Assembly (NCBI RefSeq): GCF_029784155.1
Contig: NC_073691.1
Span: 122,427,474 to 122,491,473 of the forward strand
Origin: Uranotaenia lowii
Taxonomy: Eukaryota > Arthropoda > Insecta > Diptera > Culicidae
Direction: 5' to 3'
DNA: 64,000 bases
Shown: in pieces, positions 23,976-37,300 of the stretch
How the letters are laid out: each line of letters begins with the position of its first letter
How positions within the stretch are numbered: position 1 is the stretch's first letter
Position numbers and translations under genes: made by a program
The notes under the pieces: model-generated
The model's input: only the letters and a program-made list of their open reading frames with translations
Databases searched by the model: none
What the model was told of the DNA's origin: nothing

Positions 23976-24833
23976 TTGCCAGTTTTATAGACGCGTGCCG
24001 GAATACCTGTAAGGGAACTTGAATTGGAAATTTGTCGAACCTAATAATCTAAGAATGCATGTGAATATATACTTGGGCAGAAACTGCGGTGAATCCGTGC
24101 ACCCATGGTGGATAACCAACATATGAAGAATAATCAAATATAAAAAAAATCATTTAAATTGTTCAGTTTAATAGACATAAGGTCTTCAAATTTGAATGAA
24201 TAAGTACACAATTCATAATTATTTTACTCATTCATACAGTTCAGTATAAAACATATTTATCACCTAAAATTACTCGATTACTCGAATGGACATGTATTAA
24301 AACTAACCTAACTTTTACAAATCTTGATGAAATTTCGCCAAATTTTGATAGAAAGTTCGATTATAGTTGAGCAACAAAACAGACCAAAAAAATTGGGAGT
24401 CAAGTGCCTGCTGCGCCACACAGCGGTCGATCCGAGAACTTTTTCTACAAATTTTCATGACTTCGCATCGAAAATCAATAATTTCATAGCGAATGACACA
24501 CTCCTGCCCATCATAAATCAACTAAGGCTCTTTGTCTTGAATGTAGATTGCAAATAAAACCAAAAGCAAGGGTAAAAAATTTTATTTTGTTTGAGTTATA
24601 GGTTTGTGAATTTTGCCAGTCATTTTGACTGGTCACGGTCCGAGTGCTCATGGCGAAATTTTTCTCGCTTATTAAAAGAGCTAGAAAAATAAAAAATACA
24701 CAGTTTTGTAGAGATTCAAAATTCATGAAAAGTCGTATTTTTTGCGAATTTTTAGAGCGTAGTGTTCAAAAGATATTCAACAAACAAAGCGTCCCACCAG
24801 TCATTTTGACTGGTGCGGTCTTTCTAGTGTTAA

Positions 24834-26417
24834 TTAATCTGGATTGGTACCGTAAAATGGGGAGAATCGAGACAGTTTTTGGACCATTTTCTTAATATTT
24901 CTGTCATATTATGTTAAGAGAACACGTTGTTTTTCGCTTCGCAAATGTTTTATACCAATTTAACCCATAAAGGTTTAATCAATTTCCCCGTATTAACCTT
25001 TTTCGTCACTCAATTACATATATTCAAAGAAATGTTAAAGGTAGTGCCTACCTCCAGGGGCAAAAACTATCGAAGAAGATTGATTTCCTGCGAAAGTTGA
25101 AAGCGAATATCTTCTGGGATAAATTGACAATTAATTTTCTTCCGATTTACATTATTTTCTTCATTTACAAAAAGTCCTAGATACTGATATGTTCGATTTC
25201 TATTAAGCCCAAGATAAGTGCCCAAGGAATGTTTTGTTGAAACGTGTCGTGATTTTAAGCAGTTTTAATCAATTGTCTTTCTTGTCTTCGCCAAAATCGT
25301 GATTAAAGTGTTCTTTACCGTATACTTAATAAGCAGACATGCCAAACAACACTCTCTTGGAATAAAATTTCGCGTTTTGTTTTCTTTTTTGAGCAAATTT
25401 CCATATTCTCTTCTGTTTTTCGTTATCTATTATGCATTTTATATGTACTCTGCATTAGATAATCTACTCTGATTTTTATGATCTTTTTAATTACGATTTT
25501 ATCTTTACCAAATTTAACAAAAAATGAATGCTTAAGCATTGAACAATTAAAATAAGAACATTGAATATATTCATCGAATTTTCACTCACAGCAACTTCAA
25601 ATCAATGCGTTATAGATTTTTTTACATTATGATCCTTAACTTAAGATCCGAAATGAAATTTTTAAAAACCTTTGCAAATCTTAATATTAATTAACATAGA
25701 TCATGTTTTTCTCTAGACAAAAATTTTTATTTTCCAAACTTCTTGTGTTCGAAGATGTTATGGAATCAAATATCTGGTCCTGACTTATGATACTGATTGT
25801 TCGATCAAATTAGAAGTTTTAGTTCTACAAAGTGAACCTTGAATATATCCTGAATTTCTTTTAGTTTTCAAGCATCCAATCATAAAAGGGAGAAGTGTAG
25901 ATTATCTAACGTTTCCAAATTTTCCAATTGGTTTTCAACAATGATGAAATTCTTATGGAATCACAATGTTGATATCATTCTCTTCTTCAAGTAACTCAAT
26001 ACATTCTTAACGTTTAAAAAACCAAGTAAATCAATTATGATTGTTTTAAACTAATTAGTTGAAAATAAGACGTTCTCTTGGTGATATATCATAAATATGA
26101 ACAGAAGATTTCATAATGGATTGTTTCATAACTCATTGATATCTGTTAAGTTGTTTTGGATATGTCAAAGCTTTTACAGTCATATCGTAGAATATTATAT
26201 GCCTTGAGTAATATAACATTGTTCAAAATGTCCGGAAAATCAACGAAACAAATTAACGGGGAATATTGAGGTTATCAGAATTTTATCAGCACGTATCCGG
26301 GTCAGGCAAATCTGAGATATTTTATTTGAAACCCTTACAATATCAGGGCATTTGAAATCCAAATTTTCAATTCAAAATTCGACCAATACCAAGCAAATTT
26401 GGGCAAAGTACAGAAAC
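24834..26417. other. AT-rich spacer, nothing assigned
   Basis: No recognisable gene or element ends in about 1.6 kb of AT-rich DNA. All frames are short. Confidence 0.45.
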
Positions 26418-26419
26418 TA

Positions 26420-27352
26420 CCGTCAACTGGGGCATCATGCAACACTTTTCAACTTCAATGGCTTCTTAAAACCTCACATCCACAGATATTCATACCCATT
26501 ATGAATCAACAGTTTTGAGGTTGGTGGGATATCAAACTATCGTAGTCAGAAAAAATATTGGTTTCTTCAGTTATTTTAATTTTTTAAAACACATACGATT
26601 TTCACAACATTTAGAAAAAGGGGTGACTTGTAACAAACTTTGATTTTAATGAAAAATCAAAAGAAAACGTACGTAGATGTATAGTTTTTGGTAAATTTTT
26701 GATACCATTAAAGCCATCACGCTTAAAACACCAATTGCAGTAATTTCTGGTTCTGTTGAAACTAATTTTTACACTTTTTCTGGACAAAAGGATATAGCAT
26801 ACATTTAGGAGTAAAAAATACTACAAAAAACTCTACTAGATTAAATCATAAAAATAAATGTTTGGATGAATGAAATTTCAATGATGCCCAATTCGTGATG
26901 CAAAAAAATCATATTCGAGCATATGGAAACGAGATTTTACAAGGTGTCTCTTTTAATGCATTTTGTTTCATCTCACTCCAGTCAGGTAACTTGTTTGTTT
27001 AAAAAAAATAGATGATTGTTCGAAAAATATTTTTACATCAACAGTGTTGAACTAGGAACATTAAACTAGTAAAAAGTTTGTAAGTGATATCAAAAAGCCA
27101 ATCCGTCATACTGGGTAAAGTTTTTACGGCATCGAAAATGTTAAAATATGTACATTTATTGATAGATTTTTTAAAATTTTTAATGAAAATGAAAAACTTC
27201 AAAATACTAGCTTAAGATGTAAAAAATTATGCCTTCATCATTTTGAATTCATTAAATAATAATTCGTTTTAGTTATATAAAATTAGAAATTATATCATTG
27301 CTGTGGTATACAAATGTTGCATCTAAACCCGCTGTTGCATGATGTTTGACGG
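26420..27352. mobile_element. TA-flanked MITE, CCGTCAACTGGGGCATCATG family
   Basis: 933-bp element with inverted tips CCGTCAACTGGGGCATCATG at left and CCGTCAAACATCATGCAACA read inward from the right, flanked by TA. No coding frame. Related pieces lie at 38700-39060 and 44450-45565. The TA duplication and size fit a Tc1/mariner-type MITE. Confidence 0.7.
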
Positions 27353-27557
27353 TACTCAACAAAACTTAAAAAAAAGCACTTGAATCTTTTTTTTTTTTCA
27401 TCGAACACATTAGCAGATTTTTAATCGTATTTTAAATACGCAGAAACCTTTCATGATTATTAAGCTTAAACTTGCTCAAAATATTTTGGTTATTGACTTA
27501 AGTAGAGGTTTTTGTTTTGTTTGACCGGCCATTTTAATTTTGGTGCTCAGCTAATTT

Positions 27558-27687
27558 GAGTCGAATAAATAATTTTTAGTGATGAGTCAACTATAGAGCT
27601 CTGAAAAGTTGTTCATCATTGAGGTGAACACCTAATTTAATAATATAAAACTGATAACCTAATTTTAAGTAGTAATGAAATTGAATG
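27558..27687 (+). pseudogene. 3' UTR fragment of the Jockey-like element
   Basis: Matches 16858-16960: CAACTATAGAGCTCTGAAAA, GAACACCTAATTTAA and TAATGAAATTGAATG. Only the 3' non-coding end survives. It abuts the TA of the next MITE. Confidence 0.65.
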
Positions 27688-27689
27688 TA

Positions 27690-30600
27690 GGGAAGAGTGG
27701 GGTATCATGAGCCACTTTTTTTCTTTGTTTCATAACTTCTTTATTATAAAAGATAAAAAGAAAAAATAAATTGGTAGGTTTTCTATATTTATAAGGTATA
27801 TATAGATATTTTTTATAATTGGTTAAATACATTAATTTCTCAAGTTCTGACTGATTTAAAAAAAAGTATTTTTTTTTAATTTTGAAAAACTGGGGAAACG
27901 CGGGCCACCAAATCCAATTTTGCTAGATAACGTGCAAAGTTTATGAATTGACGAAAAACTGAAATTTCATAATTCATTTAGTTATTTTAAAGCAATTTCA
28001 GATGAGGAAATAAAAAAGGAAGTTGTGTATGATCGAATAGTTCCTAAAACCTGGTTCGCGAACGTTTCGGATAAAATTTCATATATAGGATTTATGTTCG
28101 TCTCTATCGCATGAAAAAAGATGGACAAAACTGTTTCATAATTCTTAATTTGGCATAAGAAAACTTTACAAAATATAGGTGGCCCAAGATACCCCAGAAA
28201 ATGTGGCCCACGTTTCCCCACTAGCCATGATTTGCAAATTGTTTGCGTTTGTGTGACTTATTTATGTTTCATCAAAAATTCATTTTCCACGTGAAAGAGC
28301 ATGACAAAACTAAGATCATAAGCGTATGGGCATATTTTTGTTATGTACTTTAGGTCCACGGATACAAATTTGCTGGTGCTTTTTTAATCATATAGGGTAA
28401 ATGTACCCGACCTTGGCACCTAAGGCATGGTGTACCCTTTTTTTCAACATTCCAACCTTCCTGTTGAGTGCACCATAGAACATCCTTTGAAGAATTTACT
28501 TGCTAACATGCTTAGAATTCAACAAAAATATGTTTTCTCTATAGAACTTTCATTATTGTGAGCAAAATGCATGCAAAGTACTCACTGCGGTGCTCCAATT
28601 ACTTGGCCGCCGTACCAATTGTTTGCCGTTTCGATGATCCGATTCTTGGCCAGCAGCAATGTGCAATAGATCTTTACCAACAATGCTCAATTGACAGTTA
28701 ACAGAATCGTTGGCTATTCTGAATATGAGGCCACTGACAGAATGACGTCAGCTGAGCGTAAAGTTCTATGCGACGATGGAACACCGGGCTTCACTCATAC
28801 AACAAAAAGGCTTTTGAAAACATTGATGAAATTTGGTTGGAAGGGAAGCACAAAATAACCTTTCATTTCAAAAAGTCGGAAGTCCAGAATTTCCACAATT
28901 TTTTTTAATTTTTGAAACTTTAAACTTTTTACTCAAATAAACAAAGTGATGATTATAAACACCTCAAGTTGTTTCAGAATATTTGTATATGAACAAGAAT
29001 TATTGGTTTATGAATGACAACCAAACCGATTCAGAAACGAATTATGTCCGCGAGTGGTTTGAACTTTCTCTTTTTTATGAACATTAAATCCCTTTGATGA
29101 AATCTTAACTAACATATTATGTAAGAAAACTTTTTTAACTGAACACTTCAAAAATTTCTCCAATATGTATATAGTAAGTTACTTATGAAGGACTGATAAA
29201 ATCTGAATAAAGCCAGTCAATCTAGGAAAAGTATTTCAGATGGCATGGGCTTACCAAGACTAGCCCAGGTTTTCAACGTAGAGTTTTAAAAAAAGTCCAC
29301 AGCCAGAGAATTGAGGTAAAATATCCGTTTCTGGCCCCCATTGATTCACATTCCTCGAAATTTTTTAAAGAGATTTCACAGTTCATCATTTTTGCGAAGT
29401 TTTTTGAGACAATTTCATCAAAAAAAAAAATTACGACTTGAAAGGAAGTAATACTGAAAGGTTTCAGCCGTGTCAAATAAACTTATTATTACAAAAAAAA
29501 AATTACTTGAACGTGGTTGTTGTGAAAGTGGTATTGTAACGTTGAATTGAACTTATTTTGAACTATTCTCACCGATTAGATTTTTCCAAATATTGGAAAA
29601 ATTGCTTGGATTTTCTCCGTTTTTTTTTGAATTTCCTGACTTGAATGCTAACTGGACAAATTCAGGATTGCTAAGCCTAACGACAGATTCATTTACGAAT
29701 CATTTTATCGTTCTGTGCATCATGATATGTTGTCATTTATTAATCATTGTTTTAATTTTTCCTTTTGAGTTTTTAAAGACCATAAATTGGTAGTAAAATA
29801 CTCTAAGAGACTTGCGATTGCAACACAAAGGGTTATTTTCACTACGAAACAACTATCTTCATATTGTGAAGTTTGGCTTCATAAAGTAAGAAATTGAAAA
29901 ATTCCCTGAATGGTATTTTAAAATTTTGCCCTTTTGAATTTGTTAGCTGAGATTATGAGCTTCTAGCAACAGCCATCTCGAATGCCCGGGGCGTTGGGCA
30001 GTGGTTTGACACGCCAAAAAGATGTTAGAATGTAAACCTTGCTAAAACATTTTTTTTAATTCGACTCACATCTAATGTTATAAGGAATAATTGGAAAGAA
30101 AACGATATTTTCCTGAACTTCCAACTTCTGTTTCCAAGAAAAAAAATCCAAAAAAATAATTCTGAGTATTTATATGGTTCCCAAGCAAAAGAAAACGATT
30201 CCAAAACTCAATGAATTATGCATTTTATATACTACAGTCATAAATTGCCATTGATCTAACAGTTTTTAGGTAAGAAAAATATCTTAAGTCTTGTGAGTTG
30301 CATAATTTCACTTAATTTTTTTTATATTTCGAACCACTGTGTTCTGTAGGAGACCACGTGGTATTTGGTCGGCAGACTGCAATGCAAATGCTGTTCGCAC
30401 GCACACCAATGTACCTTCGATCCATGGTTCCCAAATAGCGATTTTTGCATTTTCAATGCTTGGATATGACTTTTAGTTAGTCGAATCCTTTATGTTCTCC
30501 AACTTATTTCGAAGCTTAAGTTGATAGAAACAGTCTTATCATACAACCCAATTAGTATGAAAAAATTTGTGTTGAGTTTTAAACGAATTTTCAGGGAAAA

Positions 30601-31312
30601 CATCAGCCCAAAAATACCTCTTTAATGAACATGTATTTTTCCCAGCTTCCAACACTGATGGTGTATTTCGATTGAAGTTGCATGCCAAGAAAAGGAACAA
30701 AATAAGTTTTAAATTTTTATTCAAAACCTAAATAAATATTCATTCTTTTGTCTTTCTAATATTTTTTGATTTTTTGCCGAGTTCAACTGTAGGCATGAGT
30801 ATTTATTGTAAATTTTTCAAATGGATGTCCGCGTTTGATATCGCATGTGAATTTAACAGTTGCACTAGAAAGGTGAGTTCATCTGATTTTCATACGGTGA
30901 TTTCCAACATAATTGCCTCGGATGCAGATCGAAAAATATTAACTACTTCAATAAAGTACAAACAATCAAAAAAATCGGTATGCACAGATTTGAAACAAAT
31001 TATTCTCTTCGCAATGAAAGTATATTCAAAATTTTTTAGCTCAATTTGGACCTAAAAAAACATGAAAAGACATGTTGGCATGCCAAGAAAAGGACCATGC
31101 CAAAATAGGGCTCACTTACCCTAAGTACATTTTTCTAGGCTAGTTAAATAAAAGAAGCATATGATGCGTACATAAGTCAACAACACATAGAAAAACATGC
31201 TTTCGCAAAGCGTTGACGTTGACAGTTGGATTGAGATTTTTATCTCAAAACACAGCTGAGATATTAAGAGTGGTCCACGTTTCCCCATGGCCCACGTTAC
31301 CCCACTCTCCCC
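27690..31312. mobile_element. TA-flanked MITE with GGGGAGAGTGGGGTA ends
   Basis: Left tip GGGAAGAGTGGGGTATCATG, right tip inward GGGGAGAGTGGGGTAACGTG, both followed by GCC(A/C), flanked by TA (27688-27689, 31313-31314). Inner motifs GGAAACGCGGGCCACC (27894) and GGCCCACGTTTCCCC (28202) are repeats of the end. Another TA-flanked element (28395-31121) lies within. No transposase frame. Confidence 0.65.
28395..31121. mobile_element. Nested TA-flanked element with GGGTAAGTG ends
   Basis: Tips GGGTAAATGTACCCGACCTT (left) and GGGTAAGTGAGCCCTATTTT (read inward from right), flanked by TA (28393-28394, 31122-31123). The segment CATGCCAAGAAAAGGA occurs twice (30681 and 31078). At 2.7 kb it may be composite; no transposase is visible, and the 28560-28870 stretch is slightly GC-richer without a recognised product. 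Confidence 0.55.
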
Positions 31313-31314
31313 TA

Positions 31315-32825
31315 ATGATAAACTTTTACAAATAAAAATATAAAAAAAACATTTTTTGAATCTTCCAACATTTTTTTTTCTGTGACAATGGATGTTCTTT
31401 TTTTCTTTTTTGAATATCCTACAAAATGTGACCAATTGGATGAATACTTTTTTGAGCAACTTTCTTGGGTTTTTGTGTGCTTAAGTTTGTTGAGCGATTT
31501 GTTAGTACATTGTGCTGGATATTCCACAATTCTTCCGTTTCTATATGACTTTATGGCCAATTTAAATAAACCATTCTGAATTTTCTTCAAACGTTTTCAT
31601 GCAAGTTGTGGAAATTATCAAGAAAACAGAAATATGTGATAAAAAAATAAAAATATAAAGAAATAACAATTTCTCCATGATTATTTGAACTACTCTATTA
31701 CGTTCAATTTTTTGCACAGATGTGAGCAAAGTTTTCCTTTGAATTAATCAAACGCAATATTGCATACATCTTTACTTTTTTTAAAGACGACTTTATTCCT
31801 TCTGATCTAGCTTTGCGTTCGGTTGGTTCCAAACAAAAAGATCAGATAAAAATCTCATTTCATATTATTTTTCTTACCGTTCTAATCATTCCTGTCATCT
31901 CGTATGTTAACCCTTTTATGAATTTAGTCTGGACGGAATCATTAGAATGGTTATTCATTACTCGTTATAAATATTCTCGGCGAATTGCTTAAATTTTTTT
32001 CTGCGCCAAAAGGCTTCAAAAAATATAACATTGTTTGATTTTGTTACTTGAAGGGATAACAACACCTATACATGAGTGGAGTTTTGAAACCCTACGCATG
32101 ATGATATAAGAGAGCGGAATGAATTTGCAGATGGATAGTAAATAGTGACAATTTAACTTATCAAGCACATTTCTCTGTTTTGTGGATGTGACTGTTGGGA
32201 AGAAAGATAGATTTCTTTTGTGTAAAACGAAATGAGAGATAAATTGATAGCACTATAATGGGGAAGATTTGCGTAGAAATAGTCATACCTATTGCCGGGA
32301 AAAAGTGAACCGGAAAAACCAACCTACATGAGTGGGTTAGTTTTTATGATTGCGTATTTCCGTGAACTGTAAATCTATGTTTGTGTATACATCTTTTTTC
32401 AAACCAGTCTCATGATCTTATTTTCTGATAAAATATGAAACGAGAAAAATGAAAAGCTCATGTTGCTTTTGAGGTTTGGTTGCTCAGCCCACATTTATGC
32501 AACCTACAGCTGTACCATTTTACTTTATTAACCCAGTAGTTACCTCAAAAAAATTTGGTCGAAGATTTGAAAGCTTTTGTAAAATAATATACCCTGGGAA
32601 AAAACTTCGAACATTATTTGATTTGAATTTCTTGACATTTCCCTTTACCGTGCAAACGATCAATAACTGATTGTGCACTTTTTTCTTCTGAAGGGTAGGT
32701 ATACTATGGTTAGTTGCCCTACTTTGGACTCTTCAAGCGGTGATTTTTTAATACTTGTGTTTTTCTCATAAATGGATTGCAGCTTCATATCTTTCAGAAA
32801 ATTTATTTATAGTTCATGATCACTC
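31315..32825. other. AT-rich spacer, nothing assigned
   Basis: No recognisable gene. Short antiparallel frames at 31312-31590 come from A/T runs. Confidence 0.45.
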
Positions 32826-32827
32826 TG

Positions 32828-32952
32828 TTGTGTTATGAGCCTACTTGGTTGAATGATTCAACTAAATCAAAGCAATCGAAAGATTCCTTTTAATTCAACC
32901 ACGGTAAATGAAAAGTTCATATACCGGTCTTTCGATAGAAACTTACTACCTT
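32828..32952 (+). repeat. Dispersed repeat, inverted copy at 40485-40605
   Basis: About 125 bp, including GAGCCTACTTGGTTGAATGA and TTTTAATTCAACCACGGTAA, found again on the opposite strand at 40485-40605. Both copies lie upstream of mariner relics, so it may be a terminal part of a mariner-type element; this is inference. Confidence 0.6.
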
Positions 32953-33169
32953 CTTCAGTGAGCGTTTTCGTTTCCAGTTTTGGTTTTCAAGTTATGTCTA
33001 AAAAGTGCAGAACTTCCTTAAATAATTTAAACCTAAAGCATGGATCACGCAAAATCTGGACGCATTAAAAAGGGTCTATCTCGAAGCTACGTAAACGAAA
33101 TAAAAATGTTCTGTAATCAAAATGTAGGGTTTTTATTGCACTTGTTTTGATGAAATTTCGAACTTTTCG

Positions 33170-33760
33170 TCGAGAACCACTCATCATAGTTTGGACACAC
33201 TATTCACTGACCTCAGCGGCCATTCACTGCCCTTAGTGACCATTTTGTTCCACAATCTCTTCATCTCTGTTGCATCCTGAGTCGTTCTACCATTCTTCTT
33301 CATCTTCTGATTGACAATTGCCCAAAATTTTTGGATAGGGCGGAATTGAGGGCAGTTGGGTGGGTTGATGTCCTTTTCGACAAAATCCACCCGTTGTCCC
33401 GATACCACTGTACACTTAGCTGTTGTGGTAGCTTGCCAAATCTGGCGAAAACTTTACTGGTACTTTGTGAGATCTAATGTACGAAAAAAAAAGTTTTTTA
33501 AGGTATTCCTTTTTGTACTTTTCGGAGTCCATGATCTTGTTTTTCACAAAAACCGAGGTTTTTCGTCCGCAGCCGCAAAAGCTTGCCAGATCAAACATTT
33601 TCTTGCCAACTTATCGGCAAAAATCAATTTGAACTTGGCTTTGTAAAATGTTTGGCCAGGAAGCCGCCCAAAATCAGATTTCACGATTTTTTTAACCAGA
33701 CCACTTCGGATTTTTGACGTGAGTGTCCAAAATTAATTTTAAATAAAGGTTAATTGAAAT
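33170..33760 (-). pseudogene. Mariner (DD37E-like) transposase relic
   Basis: On the minus strand one reads SDFGRLPGQTFYKAKFKLIF, CGCGRKTSVFVKNKIM, FFSYIRSHKVPVKFSPDLAS (second catalytic Asp in SPDLAS) and DFVEKDINPPNCPQFRPIQK. The usual final catalytic Glu in RPIEKFW is Gln here. The two largest frames (33416-33598 and 33184-33408) are separated by a frameshift. The N-terminal DNA-binding part is not present. It is closest to the mariner at 48820-49860 among the copies in the window. Confidence 0.75.
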
Positions 33761-34022
33761 GCAAATCTAAATTCATGTGGTGTCGTGAAATGAAATGTCT
33801 TAAGCCTAAGATGATTTAAGACTAAATTCCGCCATGCCGTTTTATCGTGAGGCTATGTAAAGGGTGCTACGGTCAAAATTTGGTCAATATCAACTTGACG
33901 TATTTCTTTCAATTTTGCATTTAAAAAACCTGAACACCCCTCATTTTGAAGGTGTGTGTGTGTGTGTGTGCGTAGAATGTTGATCTTATTTTGATTTTGG
34001 AATTCACTCTTCAGTTGTCAAA

Positions 34023-34155
34023 ATGCCGTCCAAGGAAGAAGAGCAGCGTATCAAAATTTGGCTTGCGCATCGCGAAAATCCGAGCTACTCGCACGCATGC
34101 ACGCAAAGCTGGCAAAATTGCTAAAAGTTGCCAAATCAACCGTTACAAATGTAAT
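34023..34155 (+). pseudogene. Mariner A transposase, 5' part
   Basis: Starts MPSKEEEQRIKIWLAHRENP at 34023; after a short insertion that repeats GCACGCAT the frame changes and reads KLAKLLKVAKSTVTNVI, a helix-turn-helix segment of the DNA-binding domain. It stops at the T run that marks the retrotransposon's A tail. Confidence 0.75.
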
Positions 34156-34362
34156 TTTTTTTTGTGATGGTCAAGCATCTTTTGAAGTGGGAGGGACAAT
34201 TTATCCTTTATATATTTGTTTATACATATCTTTGTCGTTTTCTGTACTACTTGGTCGTCTTATCAACTCCCGCGTATGCCCATCACTGTACAGATTCTAT
34301 GTCTGATAACGCATCAGATTGCCATCACATTATAAAGATCCCATTTAGGATTCTTGCTTATG

Positions 34363-37300
34363 TTAAAAGGTTCTCTTCACATAAAGTATTGCCATTCTTT
34401 TGAAGCTGTTCATATTCGAATTATCTTTGATGTCTTGCGGCAGGTTATTATACATCTTCAAGCCGGTGTAGAATATAGATCGTTTTGTCCTTTCTTTTTT
34501 AGCAGTTGGTAGTTTAAAGTCACCAGCTCTTCTCGTATTGTAACTGTGAATGTCGTTTCCGAACTGTAGATCTCGAGCCAAATATAAAGGTAACATTCCT
34601 TTTATCATTTTATGGACAAACATCAGGCTGTTATAAGCAATACGTTGTTTCACAGATAACCATTTAAGCATGTCGAGCATAAGAGCACTAGGTGTGTATC
34701 GGTTGCAACGTATCACAACTCTCATAATTTTATTTTGGATTTTCTGCAATCACTTTATTTGTGTATCTGAAGCATGGAGTAGAATTGTAGAACAGTAATC
34801 AAATTGTGGCATAATAACCGACTTCACGTAAATGATTTTTGACCAGAAAGTCAAATATCTATTTTTCCGGCAAAGTACACCATATTTTTTGGCAATTTTT
34901 TTGATTGTATAGTCCACATGCTCTATGAAGTTTAGCTTATCATCAACTTGCACTCCTAGATATTTTATTTGACGTACTCTTTCGATTACACATCCGCCAA
35001 TAAGCAGATATGGGCAATTCACAATATTCGGTTGCTTATAATCATCCAGGTGGTTTTATCGAGATTCAAGCATAATTTTCGTTGTTTCAGAAACTCAGTA
35101 ATGTTTTCTAAATCAGCATTTCCTTCATGCATTATGAGTTCTAAGTTTTTACTTGTCCAATAAGACACTGAATCATCAGCAAACAGTTTTAGGTGTTCGT
35201 GTTGTAGGCACATTTTCAAGTCGTTGACGTATAAGATGAAAAGAATTGGCCCTAGGACACTTCCTTGGGGGATATCCAACTAATTTTCTTTAAACTGAGA
35301 GTAAGACCAGCTAAACTTTGTCCTTTGCATTCTTTTTTCCAAGTAACTTTTGAACCAGTTTAAGACCATGCCACTTAATCCAATTCTTGCTAACACATCC
35401 AACAGTTTCAGTCGATCAATCGTTTCAAACACTCTCTTAAAGTCGAGGAAAACGGCGACTGTGTAATTACCATTTTCAACATTCTCTTTCCATTTTCGAA
35501 GTATCGAATTTACCGCTGTTTCCGTGGAATGTTGTTTCCTGAATCCAGATTGTTCCTCAATCAAAATATTTTCCGACTCAATGAACTGTAGCAATTGCCG
35601 TTTGACTGCTAATTCTAGTACTTTTTCTTGTATCTCTAACATGTTAATAGGTCTGGATAAGGTTGATTCGCGTGCATTGGGCTGTTTCGGTACAGAAATC
35701 ACTGTTGAAAATTTCCATGTACTTGGCATAGTACCTAATTGCAGACTAGTGTTTATAATTTCCAATAATGGATTTGCAAGTATTGTTAAAGAGTCCTTAA
35801 AATCTCTTAGTGATACATTGACGATGAACACTGTAGTTTTCAGGTTTTTTACTAATTCAAAAAATTCTTGAACAGTAACGCTTTTGAAGGAGCTCCAGTT
35901 TCGACCATTGTAATCTATTTGTCCTAAGCTGATGTTTGAACCTGCAGGTCTATCATGAATTTCCATGACACTGTCTACGAAATAATTATTGAATTTTTCC
36001 GCAATTTCCAATTCGTTAGTAGTTTCAACACCATTAAAACGTAGGGGAGAGTGGGGATACTTGATCCCCTTTTCTTATTTTCACCATATCTTTTTGGAAA
36101 AATTTAGCAACTCGCCGTCTTTGACATTTTCTGACAGCTTGTAACTTCAAGTTTCTATGCTCCAAAAATTAGAACGATACTTGAACCCGTTGATGAACTA
36201 TAAGCATTTTCGTGGGAGTAAAAAAATTGCGATTTTTCTGAAGTTAGGGGAGACTTGATCCCCTCCTGAAGGAGACTTGATCTTTTATTCAGGAAGCCCT
36301 AATCCTTGTATAAAAATCAAACAAAACCACAAGATAGAATGTTAATTGACTATTTTGGTCATGTTTGTTCTCATTTCACAATTTATAGCAGACATCAGAA
36401 GAAAATTCTATAACTTTGTCTCAACGCTAATAACATTGCATACTTAAAGGCGCTATTTTTTATAATTAAGAGAAAATTAATTATTTTTGCTCTATTCTTC
36501 AGACAATTGTTTGATAAATATTAGTTTTTGGATAAATATAAGTAATTTCGTAATCAGCAATCATAACGATCAATTCAGAAGAAGAATATGCCGTTTGGAA
36601 GGGGGATCAATTGTATCCGAATCTAGGGGATCAATTGTACTCAAAATCAACATTTTAGAAAACTTTTTCTGAAAAACGTTGAGAGTTTTCCATTGCTTTG
36701 AAAATATGGCATTTAGAAGTTCATTTTATGCTCGAACGATTGATATATTGGAACAAATATTTTTTTCATAATTTTCCCATGTAAGGAACATTTTTAAGTG
36801 ATGAAAAAAGATCTTCAAGCTACATTTTGTGAAATTTTTCAAACAAAGTTCAATTACTCAAACAATTATTTTGTTTAAAATTTTTAAACTACAAGCATTG
36901 TTATTTTGCTCATTTTGGCACATTTTTCTAGAACATTTGATCTTTGTAAGACATTCCAGTTTCGAGATATAGCTAAGGAATCAAGTATCCCCAGGGATCA
37001 AGTATCCTCATTCTCCCCTACTGATTCAAGTTTTACACCACCTGGGTTTACTAAACGTTTAATCGTTTCCATAAGAGTTTTCCGTCGTTTCTGTTCTTGT
37101 CTAAGTCTTCTTGAACTGATAGGTTTTTGGCTTCTTTTATTTTCTGAGAGTATTCATTTCGCACAATTTTGTACCTCAGCCAATTCCTCTCACATTTCTG
37201 ACGAAGAAACTGGCTGTACAGTTTATCTCTTCTTCTTTTCAACAGGCGAAGGTTACTAGAGTACCAAATATTGGTGATTTTTCTATTTACGCTTCGTTCA

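Larger units (their letters stand above)
22815..24109. mobile_element. TIR element with repeated CATGGGTGCACGG motif
   Basis: 29-bp ends are inverted: left 22815-22843, right 24081-24109, starting ACCATGGGTGC with three mismatches. The same roughly 25-bp motif recurs in direct orientation at 22959, 23105 and 23224 and inverted at 23771-23790. No transposase. The interior includes an RTE tail (23527-23600) and a tRNA-like SINE head (23803-23883). No clear target duplication was seen, so family is unknown. Confidence 0.55.
22397..24829. mobile_element. piggyBac-like non-autonomous element (TTAA target)
   Basis: Flanked by TTAA on both sides (22393-22396 and 24830-24833). The tips are inverted: CACTAGAAGGACCG at left and CACTAGAAAGACCG read inward from the right. 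The palindrome CCAGTCAAAATGACTGG lies close inside each end (22441-22457 and 24797-24813), and an extra copy with a preceding GGACCGTGA is at about 24615-24645. Subterminal palindromes and TTAA are typical of piggyBac-like elements. No transposase frame is present. It is a composite containing the palindrome at 22526-22736 and the TIR element at 22815-24109. Confidence 0.75.
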
